DNA of 51,286 bases, taken from JAVBMB01 sp031552995. Lineage in GTDB: Bacteria > Bacillota > Clostridia > Oscillospirales > Butyricicoccaceae. The stretch covers positions 1 to 51,286 of the forward strand of contig JAVBMB010000063.1 in NCBI GenBank assembly GCA_031552995.1, given 5' to 3'. Positions 16,331 to 25,929 of the stretch are shown here, piece after piece. The notes under the pieces are model-generated. The model was not told where the DNA came from, made no database searches, and saw nothing but the letters and a program-made list of their open reading frames with translations. Within the stretch, counting starts at the first letter, position 1, and each line of letters starts with the position of its first letter. The position numbers were made by a program, and so were the translations under genes.

Positions 16331-17338
16331 TTAATCCGTCTTTCCCGCCGAATAGCGTGGCCTGCGGCGCTTGTCCTTTTGCTCCTTGCCGCCCTCAAAC
16401 TTTTCATACGCCCTTACAATGCGCGACACAAGCTCGTGCCGCACCACATCGCGGTGGTCAAGCAAGCATACCGCGATGTCGTCTATTCCCTTAACAATCA
16501 TCATCGCCTCTTTAAGGCCGCTGCGTTTGCCGTCGGGCAAATCTATCTGCGTCACGTCCCCAGTGATCACTACCTTCGAGCCAAAGCCTATCCTCGTCAA
16601 AAACATCTTCATCTGTTCTGGCGTCGTGTTCTGCGCCTCGTCAAGTATTATAAACGCGTCGTCTAGCGTGCGTCCGCGCATATACGCCAGCGGCGCAACC
16701 TCTATGTTGCCGCGCTCTAAATATCTGTGATAGGCGTCGGCGCCAAGCGTGTCAAACAGTGCGTCGTACAGCGGCCGCAGATACGGGTCCACCTTATTCT
16801 GTAAATCACCGGGCAGGAACCCAAGCTTCTCTCCAGCCTCAACGGCAGGTCTCGTCAGGATTATACGGTTTACCGTCTTGCCGCGAAACGCCGACACGGC
16901 GCACGCGACGGCAAGGTATGTCTTACCTGTTCCCGCCGGGCCGATGCCAAGCGTGACTATATTTTTGTCAATCGCGTCAACATATTTCTGCTGCCCTACC
17001 GTCTTTGCCTTTATCGGTTTGCCTCTAGTCGTCACGCAGATGACATCCTTGCCCATCGCGGCAATCTTGTCCTGCTGCCCGTCGCGCACAAGGGATATAA
17101 CATAGTTCACATTCTGCTGCGTCACCTGCTCCCCGCGCGCCGCCATAAGCATCAGCGCGTCGATAGCCGACTTCGCCGGCAGTATATCCTCGGCCTCGCC
17201 CACAATTTTCAGCTCGGTATCGCGGTTAATTATGCTGACACCGTACTCCCGCTCAAGCAGCTTTATGTTCTCGTCAAAAGACCCAAAAAGATTAATAATA
17301 TGCTCAACGCGCTCGACATTCACTGTCTGTTCCGTCAT
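16331..17338 (-). CDS. phoH: PhoH-family ATPase
   Basis: A 335-residue cytosolic P-loop protein, often linked to RNA metabolism through its neighbour ybeY. An N-terminal KH-like segment (residues 1-100) precedes Walker A GPAGTGKT, the AVEAGEKLGFLPG block, and Walker B FIILDEAQNTTPEQMKMFLTR, all hallmarks of PhoH. The ATG at 17338 follows GGGGAGAG; a TTG five codons upstream is less likely. It lies within the yqfC-yqfD-phoH-ybeY cluster. Confidence 0.93.
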   Translation of the reverse strand: MTEQTVNVERVEHIINLFGSFDENIKLLEREYGVSIINRDTELKIVGEAEDILPAKSAIDALMLMAARGEQVTQQNVNYVISLVRDGQQDKIAAMGKDVICVTTRGKPIKAKTVGQQKYVDAIDKNIVTLGIGPAGTGKTYLAVACAVSAFRGKTVNRIILTRPAVEAGEKLGFLPGDLQNKVDPYLRPLYDALFDTLGADAYHRYLERGNIEVAPLAYMRGRTLDDAFIILDEAQNTTPEQMKMFLTRIGFGSKVVITGDVTQIDLPDGKRSGLKEAMMIVKGIDDIAVCLLDHRDVVRHELVSRIVRAYEKFEGGKEQKDKRRRPRYSAGKTD

Positions 17339-17426
17339 ACTCTCTCCCCGCAATTTGCCGTATTCGCCCGGCTATACACTTTATTTATCGTAGATTATTG
17401 CCTCTGCCGCGCCATAAAGGCGTGTT

Positions 17427-18605
17427 TCAGCGTCCGATAGGCCGCTCTATCCCGGCTGTCTCGATGCATTCGGCGCTCATCACACCGATTATCGCGCCGC
17501 TGACGGCACCGCACGAAAACTTGCGGCTGACTACGCGCGCGTCCGGACGGTCTGACGCCAGTTCCTCATCCATCCGCCTTTCAAGCAGCGCGGATGCCGT
17601 GTCTGTGTTCACCGTCTGCGGCACCGCTTCAACCTCTTTATATGTCTCGGTTACCAGCGCAAACGGGAAGCGAAACCCCTCGCCCAGCATCAGGGGATTT
17701 TTCTCCACTGTCTTATAATAGCACGCATAGGGCTCACTTTCAATCAAATATAAATTGTATCGTCTGCCGCCGATAATCAAGGCGCGCCTCACGGTTACCT
17801 CTCCGGTCTCTCTCGGCAAAAACACTATCTCGGGCATCGCCCGCTTGTTCACATACCATGTGCGTATATCCGCCTCGGCCGCGGCATGTACAAGCCATTT
17901 CTGCCCCTGCGTGCTCACCATTGTGCCCGATGCCAGCAAATCGCCGGGCATGATTGTCTCATTCACCTTGACCCTTGCGCTGCCGGCGCGAACACGCAGT
18001 GCGATTATTATGCCCGCTTTATCGGCTACAACGTCGCACGGCGCGTCGTTATCAATAACTTCCGGCGTCGGGATTCGTTCCCGCACAGTCACCTCGGCGT
18101 GCGTGCCGCGTATGTTAACCGCCAAAAAGCTTAAAATCTCACTCTCGCTCAAAATTGTATTGCGTATCATGTTCGAGTCAATTGACGCCACACTCGCCCC
18201 AGTTTTAAGTCCGCACCGCTCAAGCATTGCCATAAGCTCAAGCTGGCTCATTGTCTCGCAGCCGGTAATGGTTACCGTCCACACGAATGATGACAGAATA
18301 TATACCGCGGCTGCGCACGCGATAAGCCCGCCCCACAGCGCCCAGCGCTTTTCAAGCCGGCGCGCCTTAAACGGCAATCCTGTTTTTTTCACCACATGTA
18401 TCTCGCACATGCACCTCTTTGCGGCCCGCCTGACGGCATAAAACCCCTCGATGCGCACTGTAGCGCGTATTTTGTCCGGTGCTATGCGGCAAACATTCCA
18501 AAACGCGACGCCGCGCGCGGCACAAACATTCATAAACCGTTCAATTGCCGCGCCGGTTATCTCTACGGTAATATTTCCGCGAATATAATTGATTATGTAA
18601 AGCAT
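17427..18605 (-). CDS. yqfD: sporulation protein YqfD
   Basis: A 392-residue membrane-anchored protein expressed in the mother cell during sporulation in related Firmicutes. It has one clear membrane segment (WGGLIACAAAVYILSSFVW, about residues 90-110), an outer beta-rich part with SFLAVNIRGTHAEVTVRE and the motif VKVNETIMPGDLLASG, and a C-terminal VVSRKF. Length and position directly after yqfC match the family. Confidence 0.93.
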   Translation of the reverse strand: MLYIINYIRGNITVEITGAAIERFMNVCAARGVAFWNVCRIAPDKIRATVRIEGFYAVRRAAKRCMCEIHVVKKTGLPFKARRLEKRWALWGGLIACAAAVYILSSFVWTVTITGCETMSQLELMAMLERCGLKTGASVASIDSNMIRNTILSESEILSFLAVNIRGTHAEVTVRERIPTPEVIDNDAPCDVVADKAGIIIALRVRAGSARVKVNETIMPGDLLASGTMVSTQGQKWLVHAAAEADIRTWYVNKRAMPEIVFLPRETGEVTVRRALIIGGRRYNLYLIESEPYACYYKTVEKNPLMLGEGFRFPFALVTETYKEVEAVPQTVNTDTASALLERRMDEELASDRPDARVVSRKFSCGAVSGAIIGVMSAECIETAGIERPIGR

Positions 18606-18633
18606 ATCCGCCTCCTTTCCCCGCCGCGCGGCA

Positions 18634-18930
18634 CTACTCTCTCAAAAGCTGCACGCCAGCTATCTCGCCGCGGATGCGCATTTCACCCCGCGTCATACTA
18701 ACAAGCGTCAGCTTTTCCCCCGTTATCTCCACCGACATGCCGCGCGCCGCCACCAGCATCCGCTCGTCGCTGTAGTCTATGATACCGCCGTGGCGCTCTA
18801 TAAGAACCTCGCGGTCGCCCTCCATTGATATGCGCAGCATGCCCATCAGAGGCCCCGCGGGCAAGTCAAGCCCTTCGGCCGCGGCGGCAATAGCTTTCCT
18901 GGCCCGGCCGACCAATCCGTCTTTCTCCAT
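18634..18930 (-). CDS. yqfC: sporulation protein YqfC
   Basis: A 98-residue YabP/YqfC-family protein, beta-rich, partner of YqfD in the mother cell. Visible family features are LPAGPLMGMLRISMEGDREVLIERHGGI and YSDERMLVAARG. The ATG at 18930 is chosen because GAGGTGAT precedes it; the longer frame upstream would cross the intergenic region to the divergent ylbJ. It lies 28 bases before yqfD. Confidence 0.92.
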   Translation of the reverse strand: MEKDGLVGRARKAIAAAAEGLDLPAGPLMGMLRISMEGDREVLIERHGGIIDYSDERMLVAARGMSVEITGEKLTLVSMTRGEMRIRGEIAGVQLLRE

Positions 18931-19011
18931 ATCATCACCTCGCGGCAGCGCGAATATATTCAAAACAGCGCACTCCCGTCTATTAAGTATATTCCGATAA
19001 AAGGAGCAGTC

Positions 19012-20181
19012 ATGACAGTAACCCATATCAGAAAACACGTGATGTCGGCGCTGACATTTACCGCCATAATTCTCTTCGCTCTCGGCCTTGTGCTGCGCGG
19101 GGCCGAAACAAGCGCCGCCGCTGTCGAGGGGCTTAAAATATGTGTTAACGTACTCATTCCGTCTCTGTTCCCGTTCTTTGTCGTCTCATCACTCGCCGTC
19201 AAGACCGGACTTGCCGGCATGGCCGGCCGTGCGTTCGCCCGCCCGATGCGCCTCCTGTTCGGTGTATCCGGCTCGTGCGCCCCGGCGTTTGTACTCGGGC
19301 TCGTCGGCGGGTACCCAGTCGGCGCCAAAACGGCGATAGGCCTTTACGAGAGCGGCCTGTGCACAAAGACAGACGCCGAACGCCTGCTGGCATTTTGCAA
19401 CAACTCCGGCCCGGCGTTCATCCTCGGTGCCGCAGGCACGGCGGTATTCGGCGGCACGACGGCCGGAGCGCTGCTGTACGCTTCGCATGTGCTCGCGTCC
19501 GTCGCGGTCGGCGTTATATTTCGGTGGTATAAACGCGGCGCCGCAGCGCCGCGTCATGCCGCGGCGCATATGTCGTCCGTCCGCCTCACCCAGGCCGTCA
19601 CATCATCAATAACCTCATCGTTTGTCTATGTGATAAATATATGCGCGTTCGTCATATTTTTCTCTGTCGCAATCAGGCTGCTCACCATAAGCGGCGCGAT
19701 ACCTCTGCTCGCCCGCGCTCTCGGCTCGCTTCTGTCTCCGCTGGGGCTTGACGCCGCATTCGCCGAAAAACTGATTGCCGGGCTGTTCGAGGTCTCCGGC
19801 GGTGTCTACGGCCTGAAGCTCTCCACCGCAAGCCTTGGCGCCAAGCTGTCCGCCGCGGCGTTTATGCTCGGCTGGGCTGGGCTGTCTGTACACTGTCAGG
19901 TGCTAAACTTCATCGGCGACAGCGGCCTGTCCGCAGGGCCGTACATCGTCGGCAAGCTGCTGCACGCAATTATATCGGCGGCGCTCGCGTGGCTCGGCTT
20001 CACGCTGCTGCCGTTCGACGCGCAGGTATCGCGCGCCGTCTCCGGGCAGCTAAGCGCGATAAGCGCGCTAGCGCCCGCGCAATCTTTTGCGCTCGCGCTC
20101 GCGTCCGCCTTGTCGATATGGGGTGGCTTTTGTCTCATCTGGGCGGTTTATGCTTGTAAAAAACGCAAAAAGAAGCTATAA
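19012..20181 (+). CDS. ylbJ: sporulation integral membrane protein YlbJ
   Basis: A 389-residue polytopic membrane protein with nucleoside-recognition (Gate) domains; in Bacillus it is under sigma E and needed for spore cortex. The pattern LIPSLFPFFVVSSLAVKTG, GLVGGYPVGAKT and CNNSGPAFILGAAG is typical. About eight to nine membrane segments end in KKRKKKL. AAAGGAG precedes the ATG. It is divergent from yqfC with 81 bases between; I could not assign sigma-E boxes with confidence. Confidence 0.92.
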   Translation: MTVTHIRKHVMSALTFTAIILFALGLVLRGAETSAAAVEGLKICVNVLIPSLFPFFVVSSLAVKTGLAGMAGRAFARPMRLLFGVSGSCAPAFVLGLVGGYPVGAKTAIGLYESGLCTKTDAERLLAFCNNSGPAFILGAAGTAVFGGTTAGALLYASHVLASVAVGVIFRWYKRGAAAPRHAAAHMSSVRLTQAVTSSITSSFVYVINICAFVIFFSVAIRLLTISGAIPLLARALGSLLSPLGLDAAFAEKLIAGLFEVSGGVYGLKLSTASLGAKLSAAAFMLGWAGLSVHCQVLNFIGDSGLSAGPYIVGKLLHAIISAALAWLGFTLLPFDAQVSRAVSGQLSAISALAPAQSFALALASALSIWGGFCLIWAVYACKKRKKKL

Positions 20182-20238
20182 TATGCATATCCTGTGCGCA
20201 GAACCGTCTTTCGCGCCACAAAGAAGGGATGTGCGGCA

Positions 20239-20445
20239 ATGCTTTTTGACAAAAATGTCCGCAAGATATGTGCGTTCTGCCGGCACGGGCAGGATTTTGA
20301 CGATGACGTTGTTCTGTGCAAAAAGTGCGGCCCCGTCTCAAGCGAGCATCACTGCCGCAAGTTTGTCTACGACCCCATCCGCCGCGACCCGCCGCGTCCG
20401 CTGATACTCAGGAAGCCATCGTCAGAAGACGCGTTCAAGCTGTAG
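20239..20445 (+). CDS. small zinc-ribbon-like protein
   Basis: A 68-residue basic protein with two CxxC pairs (ICAFC and LCKKC) and a following HHC, a probable treble-clef or zinc-ribbon site. The chosen ATG follows AAGGGATG at 10 bases; an upstream in-frame start lacks a site. The C-terminal tail is proline- and arginine-rich. It lies 57 bases after ylbJ and ends at a strong terminator. Function unknown. Confidence 0.72.
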   Translation: MLFDKNVRKICAFCRHGQDFDDDVVLCKKCGPVSSEHHCRKFVYDPIRRDPPRPLILRKPSSEDAFKL

Positions 20446-20458
20446 CATGAAGTTCAAA

Positions 20459-20487
20459 ACCGCCCGCGGCAAACTGCCGCGGGCGGT
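20459..20487. terminator. bidirectional terminator
   Basis: A 13-bp perfect stem around an AAC loop, followed by ATTTTTT on the plus strand and TTTT on the minus strand. It ends the zinc-ribbon transcript and the convergent penicillin-binding protein transcript. Confidence 0.9.
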
Positions 20488-20499
20488 ATTTTTTATATA

Positions 20500-23067
20500 T
20501 CACTGCGGTGCTTCTGTCGTCTCCACCGCGGTCGGCTCGGTCGGCTCGGTCATTTCTTCGGGGTCTGTCGGCACATTCGGGTCAAACGGGTCATACGGAA
20601 TATACGAATCGTCGGGGTGCGTCGTGCCCGGCTCAGTCACCGGTATATTGCCATCGTTGCCGATATGATGCTCGGCGCACACCTGCATCGTCGGCGTCGT
20701 CGGCTTAAACAGCTTCGAGGCGATTTCACCCTCCGTCAGGTCATAAGGCGCAAAGAACGCCTGATCCGCCACGGCGACGCCGCTGTACGGATACGCGCGG
20801 TGCAACAGCACTGCGCCGACAACCTTAAGCTGGTCGACCGGACAGTACTCGTTTGCTATCATATTCGTCGCGGGGTCTATCTCTACGCCGACATGTATGC
20901 CGCATGTCTGCTTCGGCCTGTCACCCTTCACCATCTTCGCCGTCGCGACGCGTGACCCGCGCACATCAAGCGCGCACCACGGCCCCGGCGCAAGGCCGCT
21001 GTCCATACAATACTGCACATTTTCCAGTTCCGACTTTATTTCAAACGACTTGGGCTCAAGCCCTTCATGTGCTTTTTCCATCACCCTGTGCCACAGCTCA
21101 AGCGCCGGGTTCGTGCTGAACTTCTGCAGGCTCTGCGGTTTGTCGTACCCGAACCACACAACGCCGGCGTAATACGGCGTTATGCCGGCAAACCACCTGT
21201 CGTTGTCGCGCGTCGTCGTACCGGTTTTGCCGCCGACCTCTATGCCCTCTATCTTCGCTTTTGTTCCCGTTCCGCTGCGCACGACGTTTGTAAGCAGCTG
21301 TATCATATATGTCCGCGTACGGGTTTCCATAGCCACGGTCACCTGAGGATTGCTCTTGTCCAGCAGGACGCTTCCGTCGTTGTTATACACCTTTGTATAC
21401 AGTATAGGCTTTGTATAGCTGCCGTCGTTGACAAACGCGCTGTATGCCGCCGACATCTCAAGCACCGAAACGCCGTCCGTCATGCCGCCAAGCGCCAGCG
21501 GGCTGGCGCTCATATCGCTTACAATTTCCGTGCTGCCGTCGCGCCGCGTCACGGTCCTCGATGTCACAAGGCTTGTCAGCCCAAGATTTTTAGCAGCAAA
21601 ATTGAACGACCGGCTGTAGCCTATTTTCTCGACGACGCTGACAGCCACGGTGTTAAGCGAGCTGGCTATGCCCCTGTATATCGTGCAGAGCCCGCTGTAT
21701 TTGCGGTTTTCGTTCTTCGGCCAGCCGGATTCATTCTCGGTGAAGTTCACTGGCGCGTCGTCAACGACGCTTATCGGCGTTATAAATCCATACTCAATAG
21801 CAGGCGCATACACCGTAATCGGCTTGATGCACGAGCCCGGTTGCCTGTATGTCATCGTTGCGCGGTTAAGCACCCTGTTGCCGTATTTTTCACCGCGCCC
21901 TCCGTACATAGCAAGCACTTTGCCGGTGTACGGATCCATAATCACCATGCTCGCCTGCGGATATGTGCCGTCTTCTCCAAGCCCGCCGGGGAAGTTTTCA
22001 GTGTCCTGAAACACCTCGTCCATCTTCGCCTGAAGCTCAAGGTCAATTGGTATAACTATCTTCAGGCCGCCGCTGAACAGCAGCTGTTTGGCCATCAGCT
22101 CGCTGTAGCCGCGCTCGGTCTGGATATCGCTGAGCACGGCGTTTATAACGGCGTCGATATAATAGCTCTGATATTCACCGTTGTCCGCCGCATCGTCATC
22201 CCGGTTTATCGCGACAACCTTTTCCTTCATAGCCTTGTCATACTCGGCCTGCGTGATGTTCCCGTACTTCAGCATCTCGCCCAGCACAATGGCACGCCGC
22301 TCCTCGTTAAACTCCGGGAAGCGCTTAATGTCATACTTATATGGGTTCTTCGTAATGCCGGCAATAGCTGCGCACTCGGCCAGCGTAAGCTCACTCATCT
22401 CTTTGCCGAAATACGTCTGAGCCGCCTGCTTTACACCGTAGGCCGACTGGCCGAAATATATCGTGTTCAGGTACATCTCAAGGATGTCGTCCTTCTCATA
22501 CTTCTTCTCAAGCTCCAGCGCGCGCATGACCTCCTGAATCTTGCGCTTGACCGATGTCTCATCCTCGCCGGTCAGGTTTTTGATAAGCTGCTGCGTTATC
22601 GTCGAGCCGCCGCCGAAATTATCGCGGAACTTGACGACATAGTTCAGCCCCGCGCCAATGGTCCTTCTCCAGTCGACGCCGTTATGCGCCTCAAAGCGGT
22701 TGTCCTCGACAGAGATAAACGCCAGCTTAAGCTGCTTTGGTATCTCGTCGATATCGGCCCATACACGGTCCTCGGTGCTGTACAGTTTTTGCAGCTCTAC
22801 CTCCTGCCCGGTAGCGGGGTCGACGGTGTATATAAAACTCGTCATTTTAAGCCTGTAGGCCTCAAGGTATATATCAACCTCCGGGCTTATGTACTTGTTG
22901 ATATACACGGCAAACGCCACGCCGCATATCGCCGCCGTGGTCATGCCAATCAGAATTATTGCCATCAGCGCCAGGGAGATTCCCTTAACTATCCGTCCTG
23001 CGCTTGATTTTTTCTTGCGTTTTTTTGCGGGCGCCGGCCCGCGCGAACTGTTTTTGCTGCCGTCCAC
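20500..23067 (-). CDS. class A penicillin-binding protein (PBP1a-type)
   Basis: Bifunctional peptidoglycan synthase at the cell surface. The 855-residue protein has a basic cytoplasmic tail, one membrane segment (about 33-57), a GT51 glycosyltransferase (catalytic Glu121 in SVEDNRF; GGSTITQQLIKN) and a transpeptidase with SCIK (412-415), SLN (470-472) and KTG (614-616). The C-terminal 60 residues are rich in Pro, Thr and Glu. GTG at 23067 is chosen because GGGAGG lies 7 bases before; an upstream in-frame ATG reads through poor sequence. It is monocistronic, with a TATACT -10-like box upstream. Confidence 0.95.
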   Translation of the reverse strand: MDGSKNSSRGPAPAKKRKKKSSAGRIVKGISLALMAIILIGMTTAAICGVAFAVYINKYISPEVDIYLEAYRLKMTSFIYTVDPATGQEVELQKLYSTEDRVWADIDEIPKQLKLAFISVEDNRFEAHNGVDWRRTIGAGLNYVVKFRDNFGGGSTITQQLIKNLTGEDETSVKRKIQEVMRALELEKKYEKDDILEMYLNTIYFGQSAYGVKQAAQTYFGKEMSELTLAECAAIAGITKNPYKYDIKRFPEFNEERRAIVLGEMLKYGNITQAEYDKAMKEKVVAINRDDDAADNGEYQSYYIDAVINAVLSDIQTERGYSELMAKQLLFSGGLKIVIPIDLELQAKMDEVFQDTENFPGGLGEDGTYPQASMVIMDPYTGKVLAMYGGRGEKYGNRVLNRATMTYRQPGSCIKPITVYAPAIEYGFITPISVVDDAPVNFTENESGWPKNENRKYSGLCTIYRGIASSLNTVAVSVVEKIGYSRSFNFAAKNLGLTSLVTSRTVTRRDGSTEIVSDMSASPLALGGMTDGVSVLEMSAAYSAFVNDGSYTKPILYTKVYNNDGSVLLDKSNPQVTVAMETRTRTYMIQLLTNVVRSGTGTKAKIEGIEVGGKTGTTTRDNDRWFAGITPYYAGVVWFGYDKPQSLQKFSTNPALELWHRVMEKAHEGLEPKSFEIKSELENVQYCMDSGLAPGPWCALDVRGSRVATAKMVKGDRPKQTCGIHVGVEIDPATNMIANEYCPVDQLKVVGAVLLHRAYPYSGVAVADQAFFAPYDLTEGEIASKLFKPTTPTMQVCAEHHIGNDGNIPVTEPGTTHPDDSYIPYDPFDPNVPTDPEEMTEPTEPTAVETTEAPQ

Positions 23068-23277
23068 TACATCGCCTCCCGTGATTCCGGTTGCCGCGGT
23101 TTTTATGCGGAAATAACAATTACATTTTAGTATAGCACAATCAGCCAAATTATAAAAGCAGCTTTTTTTAACCATGCCCTGTCCGCTCTCTCTTAGTTGC
23201 CAAGAACCTTCTCACACGGCATGATTTGTAATAAAAAACCCAATAATGGTCAATAATACCGCTGAGAGGTGAAGCAA

Positions 23278-23601
23278 ATGCAAAGCATTAAAGTCAGAAG
23301 GGTTATCCTGATATGCGCTGTTTCGCTTGCGCTCGCGGGGACAACACTTGCCACATACACCGGTGTTTCGCGCTCGCGCACCGTGTCGACGACATTGCCC
23401 GCCGTATACAACTATAAATACGTCGTCTCGGAGTATGACGGTCACGTCGCAGTATTTGTTCCCGGGCAGCAGATGCCGTCCTATATAACCGACACCCCCG
23501 TGTCGGCGCTGCCGTTTGCCGACCGCGAGATGCTCGCGCGCGGCATAGAGGTAAAAACTGAGGCCGAGCTTTCGTCTCTGCTTGAGGATTACGGCCCGTA
23601 A
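23278..23601 (+). CDS. small exported protein, BofC-C-like
   Basis: A predicted 107-residue protein with an N-terminal hydrophobic signal or anchor (about residues 7-27) and a short outer domain beginning YKYVVSEYDGHVAVF, ending in FADREMLARGIEVKTEAELSSLLEDY. That pattern (EYDGxVAVF...L...DR..L..GI...T..EL..LLEDY) occurs in clostridial small proteins likened to the BofC C-terminal domain, which suggests, but does not prove, a sporulation signalling link. ATG 23278 follows AGAGG by 8 bases. It is divergent from the penicillin-binding protein gene. Confidence 0.7.
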   Translation: MQSIKVRRVILICAVSLALAGTTLATYTGVSRSRTVSTTLPAVYNYKYVVSEYDGHVAVFVPGQQMPSYITDTPVSALPFADREMLARGIEVKTEAELSSLLEDYGP

Positions 23602-23699
23602 TGCCCTGTTGAACTTAACGCCGTTGTATGTCATAATAAGCGCATGGGTGTCCGCGTTTTTTGTGCGTCGGCCTCAAAACCGCACCTGGAGGGCATATA

Positions 23700-24713
23700 A
23701 TGACGCTGAACGACACCCTATTTTCAACCACGCTTCGCGATGGTTGTATATCCGACGCGATGAGCGCGCAAAAAGTTCCGGGTGTTGCGCTTGCCGCAAT
23801 AAAATCCGGCAAACCGGCGCTCGAGGCGTATTACGGTATATCAGATTCCGCCTCAAATACCGCCGTCAGCGCCGGGACGGTGTTCGAGGCCGCTTCGCTG
23901 ACAAAGACGCTTTTCTCCTGCCTGACAATGCGCTTCGTGCAGGACGGGCTTTTAGCACTTGACGAGCCTTTGCTGCCACGTGCTCCGCATCTGGCGCCGC
24001 TGTCGGCCGACCCGCGCCTTAATGATATTACGGCGCGCCATGTGCTGACACACGCGAGCGGCCTGCCTAACTGGGCCGGCAAGCCGCTCGGGTTCAAGTT
24101 CACGCCCGGCGAGTCGTTCTCCTACTCGGGCGAGGGCTTTTTCTTCCTTCAAAAAGTAATCGAACATCTTACAGGCAGCGACATGCCGGCACTATTTGAC
24201 AAGCACTTCATCACGCCCTGGGGCATGACGCACAGCTGGGGCATGTGGCGGCCCGGTACAAATCTGTCGCGCGGTTTTGATAAAAACGGCGAGATGCACG
24301 ACGAAAAAACCGATTTTGACCTCGCCGGCAACGCGCCGGAGCCGAACGCCGCCTGGTCGCTGTGCACAACGCCCGCCGACTACATGCGGTATGTGCTTCG
24401 CCTGCTTGGCGGCGGCGCCGGCCTGAGTCCGCAAAGCGTCGACATGATGGCATCGAAGCAGAACACCGCCGCTTGCAATATCTCCTGGGGGCTCGGCTGG
24501 GGGCTGGTCGACAGCGCCCCGGGCGTGATGTGGCACTGGGGGGACAACACCGGCTTCAAGTCGATAATCGCGCTCGACCGGGTTACGCTTGACGCGATAG
24601 CCATATTTACAAACAGCGACAACGGCGCCCGCTTTACGCTGGATATCTGCCGGCGTTTCACCGGCGAAAAGTTCTTTGACGACATCGGCAGGTTCATAAT
24701 CGTCGCCGAGTGA
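23700..24713 (+). CDS. beta-lactamase class C-family serine hydrolase
   Basis: A 337-residue protein of the serine beta-lactamase/D,D-peptidase fold. The nucleophile motif SLTK lies near residue 65, the YSG of the second motif near residue 141, and the third motif HWG (WHWGDNTG) near residue 279. No signal peptide is evident, so it may act in the cytoplasm as an esterase or peptidase rather than on cell wall. GGAGG precedes the ATG at 23700. It stands alone and ends at a terminator. Confidence 0.85.
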   Translation: MTLNDTLFSTTLRDGCISDAMSAQKVPGVALAAIKSGKPALEAYYGISDSASNTAVSAGTVFEAASLTKTLFSCLTMRFVQDGLLALDEPLLPRAPHLAPLSADPRLNDITARHVLTHASGLPNWAGKPLGFKFTPGESFSYSGEGFFFLQKVIEHLTGSDMPALFDKHFITPWGMTHSWGMWRPGTNLSRGFDKNGEMHDEKTDFDLAGNAPEPNAAWSLCTTPADYMRYVLRLLGGGAGLSPQSVDMMASKQNTAACNISWGLGWGLVDSAPGVMWHWGDNTGFKSIIALDRVTLDAIAIFTNSDNGARFTLDICRRFTGEKFFDDIGRFIIVAE

Positions 24714-24772
24714 CGCGGGCTAAACCAAACCCGGCGCGATATATTCCGGGCACGTTTTGCTTTATTTCAGGC

Positions 24773-24809
24773 AAGGGCGGGCAAGCATGAAATGCGCTTG
24801 CCCGCCCTT
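24773..24809 (+). terminator. rho-independent terminator
   Basis: A 14-bp perfect stem (AAGGGCGGGCAAGC and its complement) around a 9-base loop, followed by AGTAATTTTT on the plus strand. It ends the serine hydrolase transcript. Confidence 0.88.
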
Positions 24810-24918
24810 AGTAATTTTTGAAAACACTGTCGTTGTCGACACCCCTGTACAAATATACATCATAAGCTGCTGCGCCCATTTATGCGCCCGCTGCATACTC
24901 GGCCGCACAAGCGCGCTG

Positions 24919-25773
24919 TTATGACACCATTTTGCGAACACCAAGGTGAGTCCCGACTATCCTTAAATGCTGGTCTTCAAGCTGGGCGTACATTATTTCT
25001 CCCGCTTCATCCCGGTAGAATTGCCCCGTTTCACTGTTTATCCAATATAAAGTGCCGCCAATTTTAAACTCTATGTCATACAAAGCATCGGCATCACCGT
25101 CCGCCGTTCCCAGCTCGTCGACAGCTGTGTCCAAATGGCTCCTCGCATAGGCGCAGTCCGCTTTTTTGACGGCAAGCTTCTCCCCCGACTCCATAATGGT
25201 AACAGTCCCGGAATAATCCGGGTCACTTTCGTTGCGCATTACATCTCCCATCAGCCGGTCCAGCTCGTCAAAATCAAAAGAATCCGCAGGGCCTTTCATA
25301 CGTATTGGTTCGCCGCCGTCAAGAACAATAAATTGAGGGTTGTAATCATTGATAACAATATACAGGGCATTGTCGCCTTTAATTATTTGTAAATAGCGCG
25401 CAGCTCCTTCGGTGCGGATCATAAACCTAACCGCCACCCCCTCGGCGCCTGCTAGATCTGCGTCAGTAAACTCACTGATATCTGCGTTGAACAGCTGGTC
25501 AAGTATAGCCTCGCTCTCCGCTTCATTCGCAACAGCGGAAAAAACACGCATTCGGCGCCGCTCAACCGGAATATCAACCCCGGTAATGTCCTCCCGCCTA
25601 AAAAGCAGCGCGCTTATATCATCACCTTCGCCCTCGCTTGGCTCTGTGGTCTCGCTTCCGCTAGGTTCTGCGGTCTCGCTCCCGCTTGGCTCTGGGTCTG
25701 TCTCTTCTGTTCCGCAAGCAAAAAGTATCACGCACAGCAGCACACATATAATCAATAGTCTTTTCCGCGTCAT
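24919..25773 (-). CDS. lipoprotein of unknown function
   Basis: A 284-residue predicted lipoprotein. The signal ends in LFAC (Cys20), followed by a low-complexity linker with three near-copies of EPSGSET. The mature domain of about 220 residues alternates beta strands and charged helices (RYLQIIKGDNALYIVINDYN; LYWINSETGQFYRDEAGEIMY) and looks like an extracytoplasmic binding or sensor domain, but I recognise no family. The ATG overlaps the stop of a 45-codon upstream ORF (ATGA), so it is probably translated by coupling downstream of a structured leader. Confidence 0.75.
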   Translation of the reverse strand: MTRKRLLIICVLLCVILFACGTEETDPEPSGSETAEPSGSETTEPSEGEGDDISALLFRREDITGVDIPVERRRMRVFSAVANEAESEAILDQLFNADISEFTDADLAGAEGVAVRFMIRTEGAARYLQIIKGDNALYIVINDYNPQFIVLDGGEPIRMKGPADSFDFDELDRLMGDVMRNESDPDYSGTVTIMESGEKLAVKKADCAYARSHLDTAVDELGTADGDADALYDIEFKIGGTLYWINSETGQFYRDEAGEIMYAQLEDQHLRIVGTHLGVRKMVS

Positions 25774-25907
25774 TCCGTCTGTTCACTCCCCCTGCTTACA
25801 ATTACCGAAACGGCTTTTACATTCGATGAGAATGCCAGCTCTTCGGCGTCCAGCCTTATCCTTTCCTTTGTTCCTTTTCCGTCTCGTTCCTTCTTCGCTA
25901 AGCTCAT
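25770..25907 (-). CDS. 45-residue ORF coupled to the lipoprotein gene
   Basis: This short frame ends on the lipoprotein start codon (ATGA overlap), an arrangement usually seen between real operon genes. The product is charged, with a basic first half and a hydrophobic AFSSNVKAVSVIVS segment near the end. No good ribosome site precedes its ATG (AGTAGTAT only), and I recognise no family. It could be a degenerate gene or a coupling cistron. Confidence 0.35.
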   Translation of the reverse strand: MSLAKKERDGKGTKERIRLDAEELAFSSNVKAVSVIVSRGSEQTE

Positions 25908-25929
25908 ATACTACTATTGAGTGCAAGCC

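Noticed and set aside
18931..19011. Sigma-E promoters for yqfC and ylbJ
   Set aside because: AT-rich ATATT-like boxes exist on both strands, but I could not find a -35/-10 pair at the right spacing.
21067..23007. 646-codon plus-strand ORF
   Set aside because: It is antisense to the penicillin-binding protein gene, which carries intact GT51, SxxK, SxN and KTG motifs.
25600..25700. Direct DNA repeat in the lipoprotein gene
   Set aside because: It is the coding of the Glu-Pro-Ser-Gly-Ser linker, a common low-complexity lipoprotein spacer.
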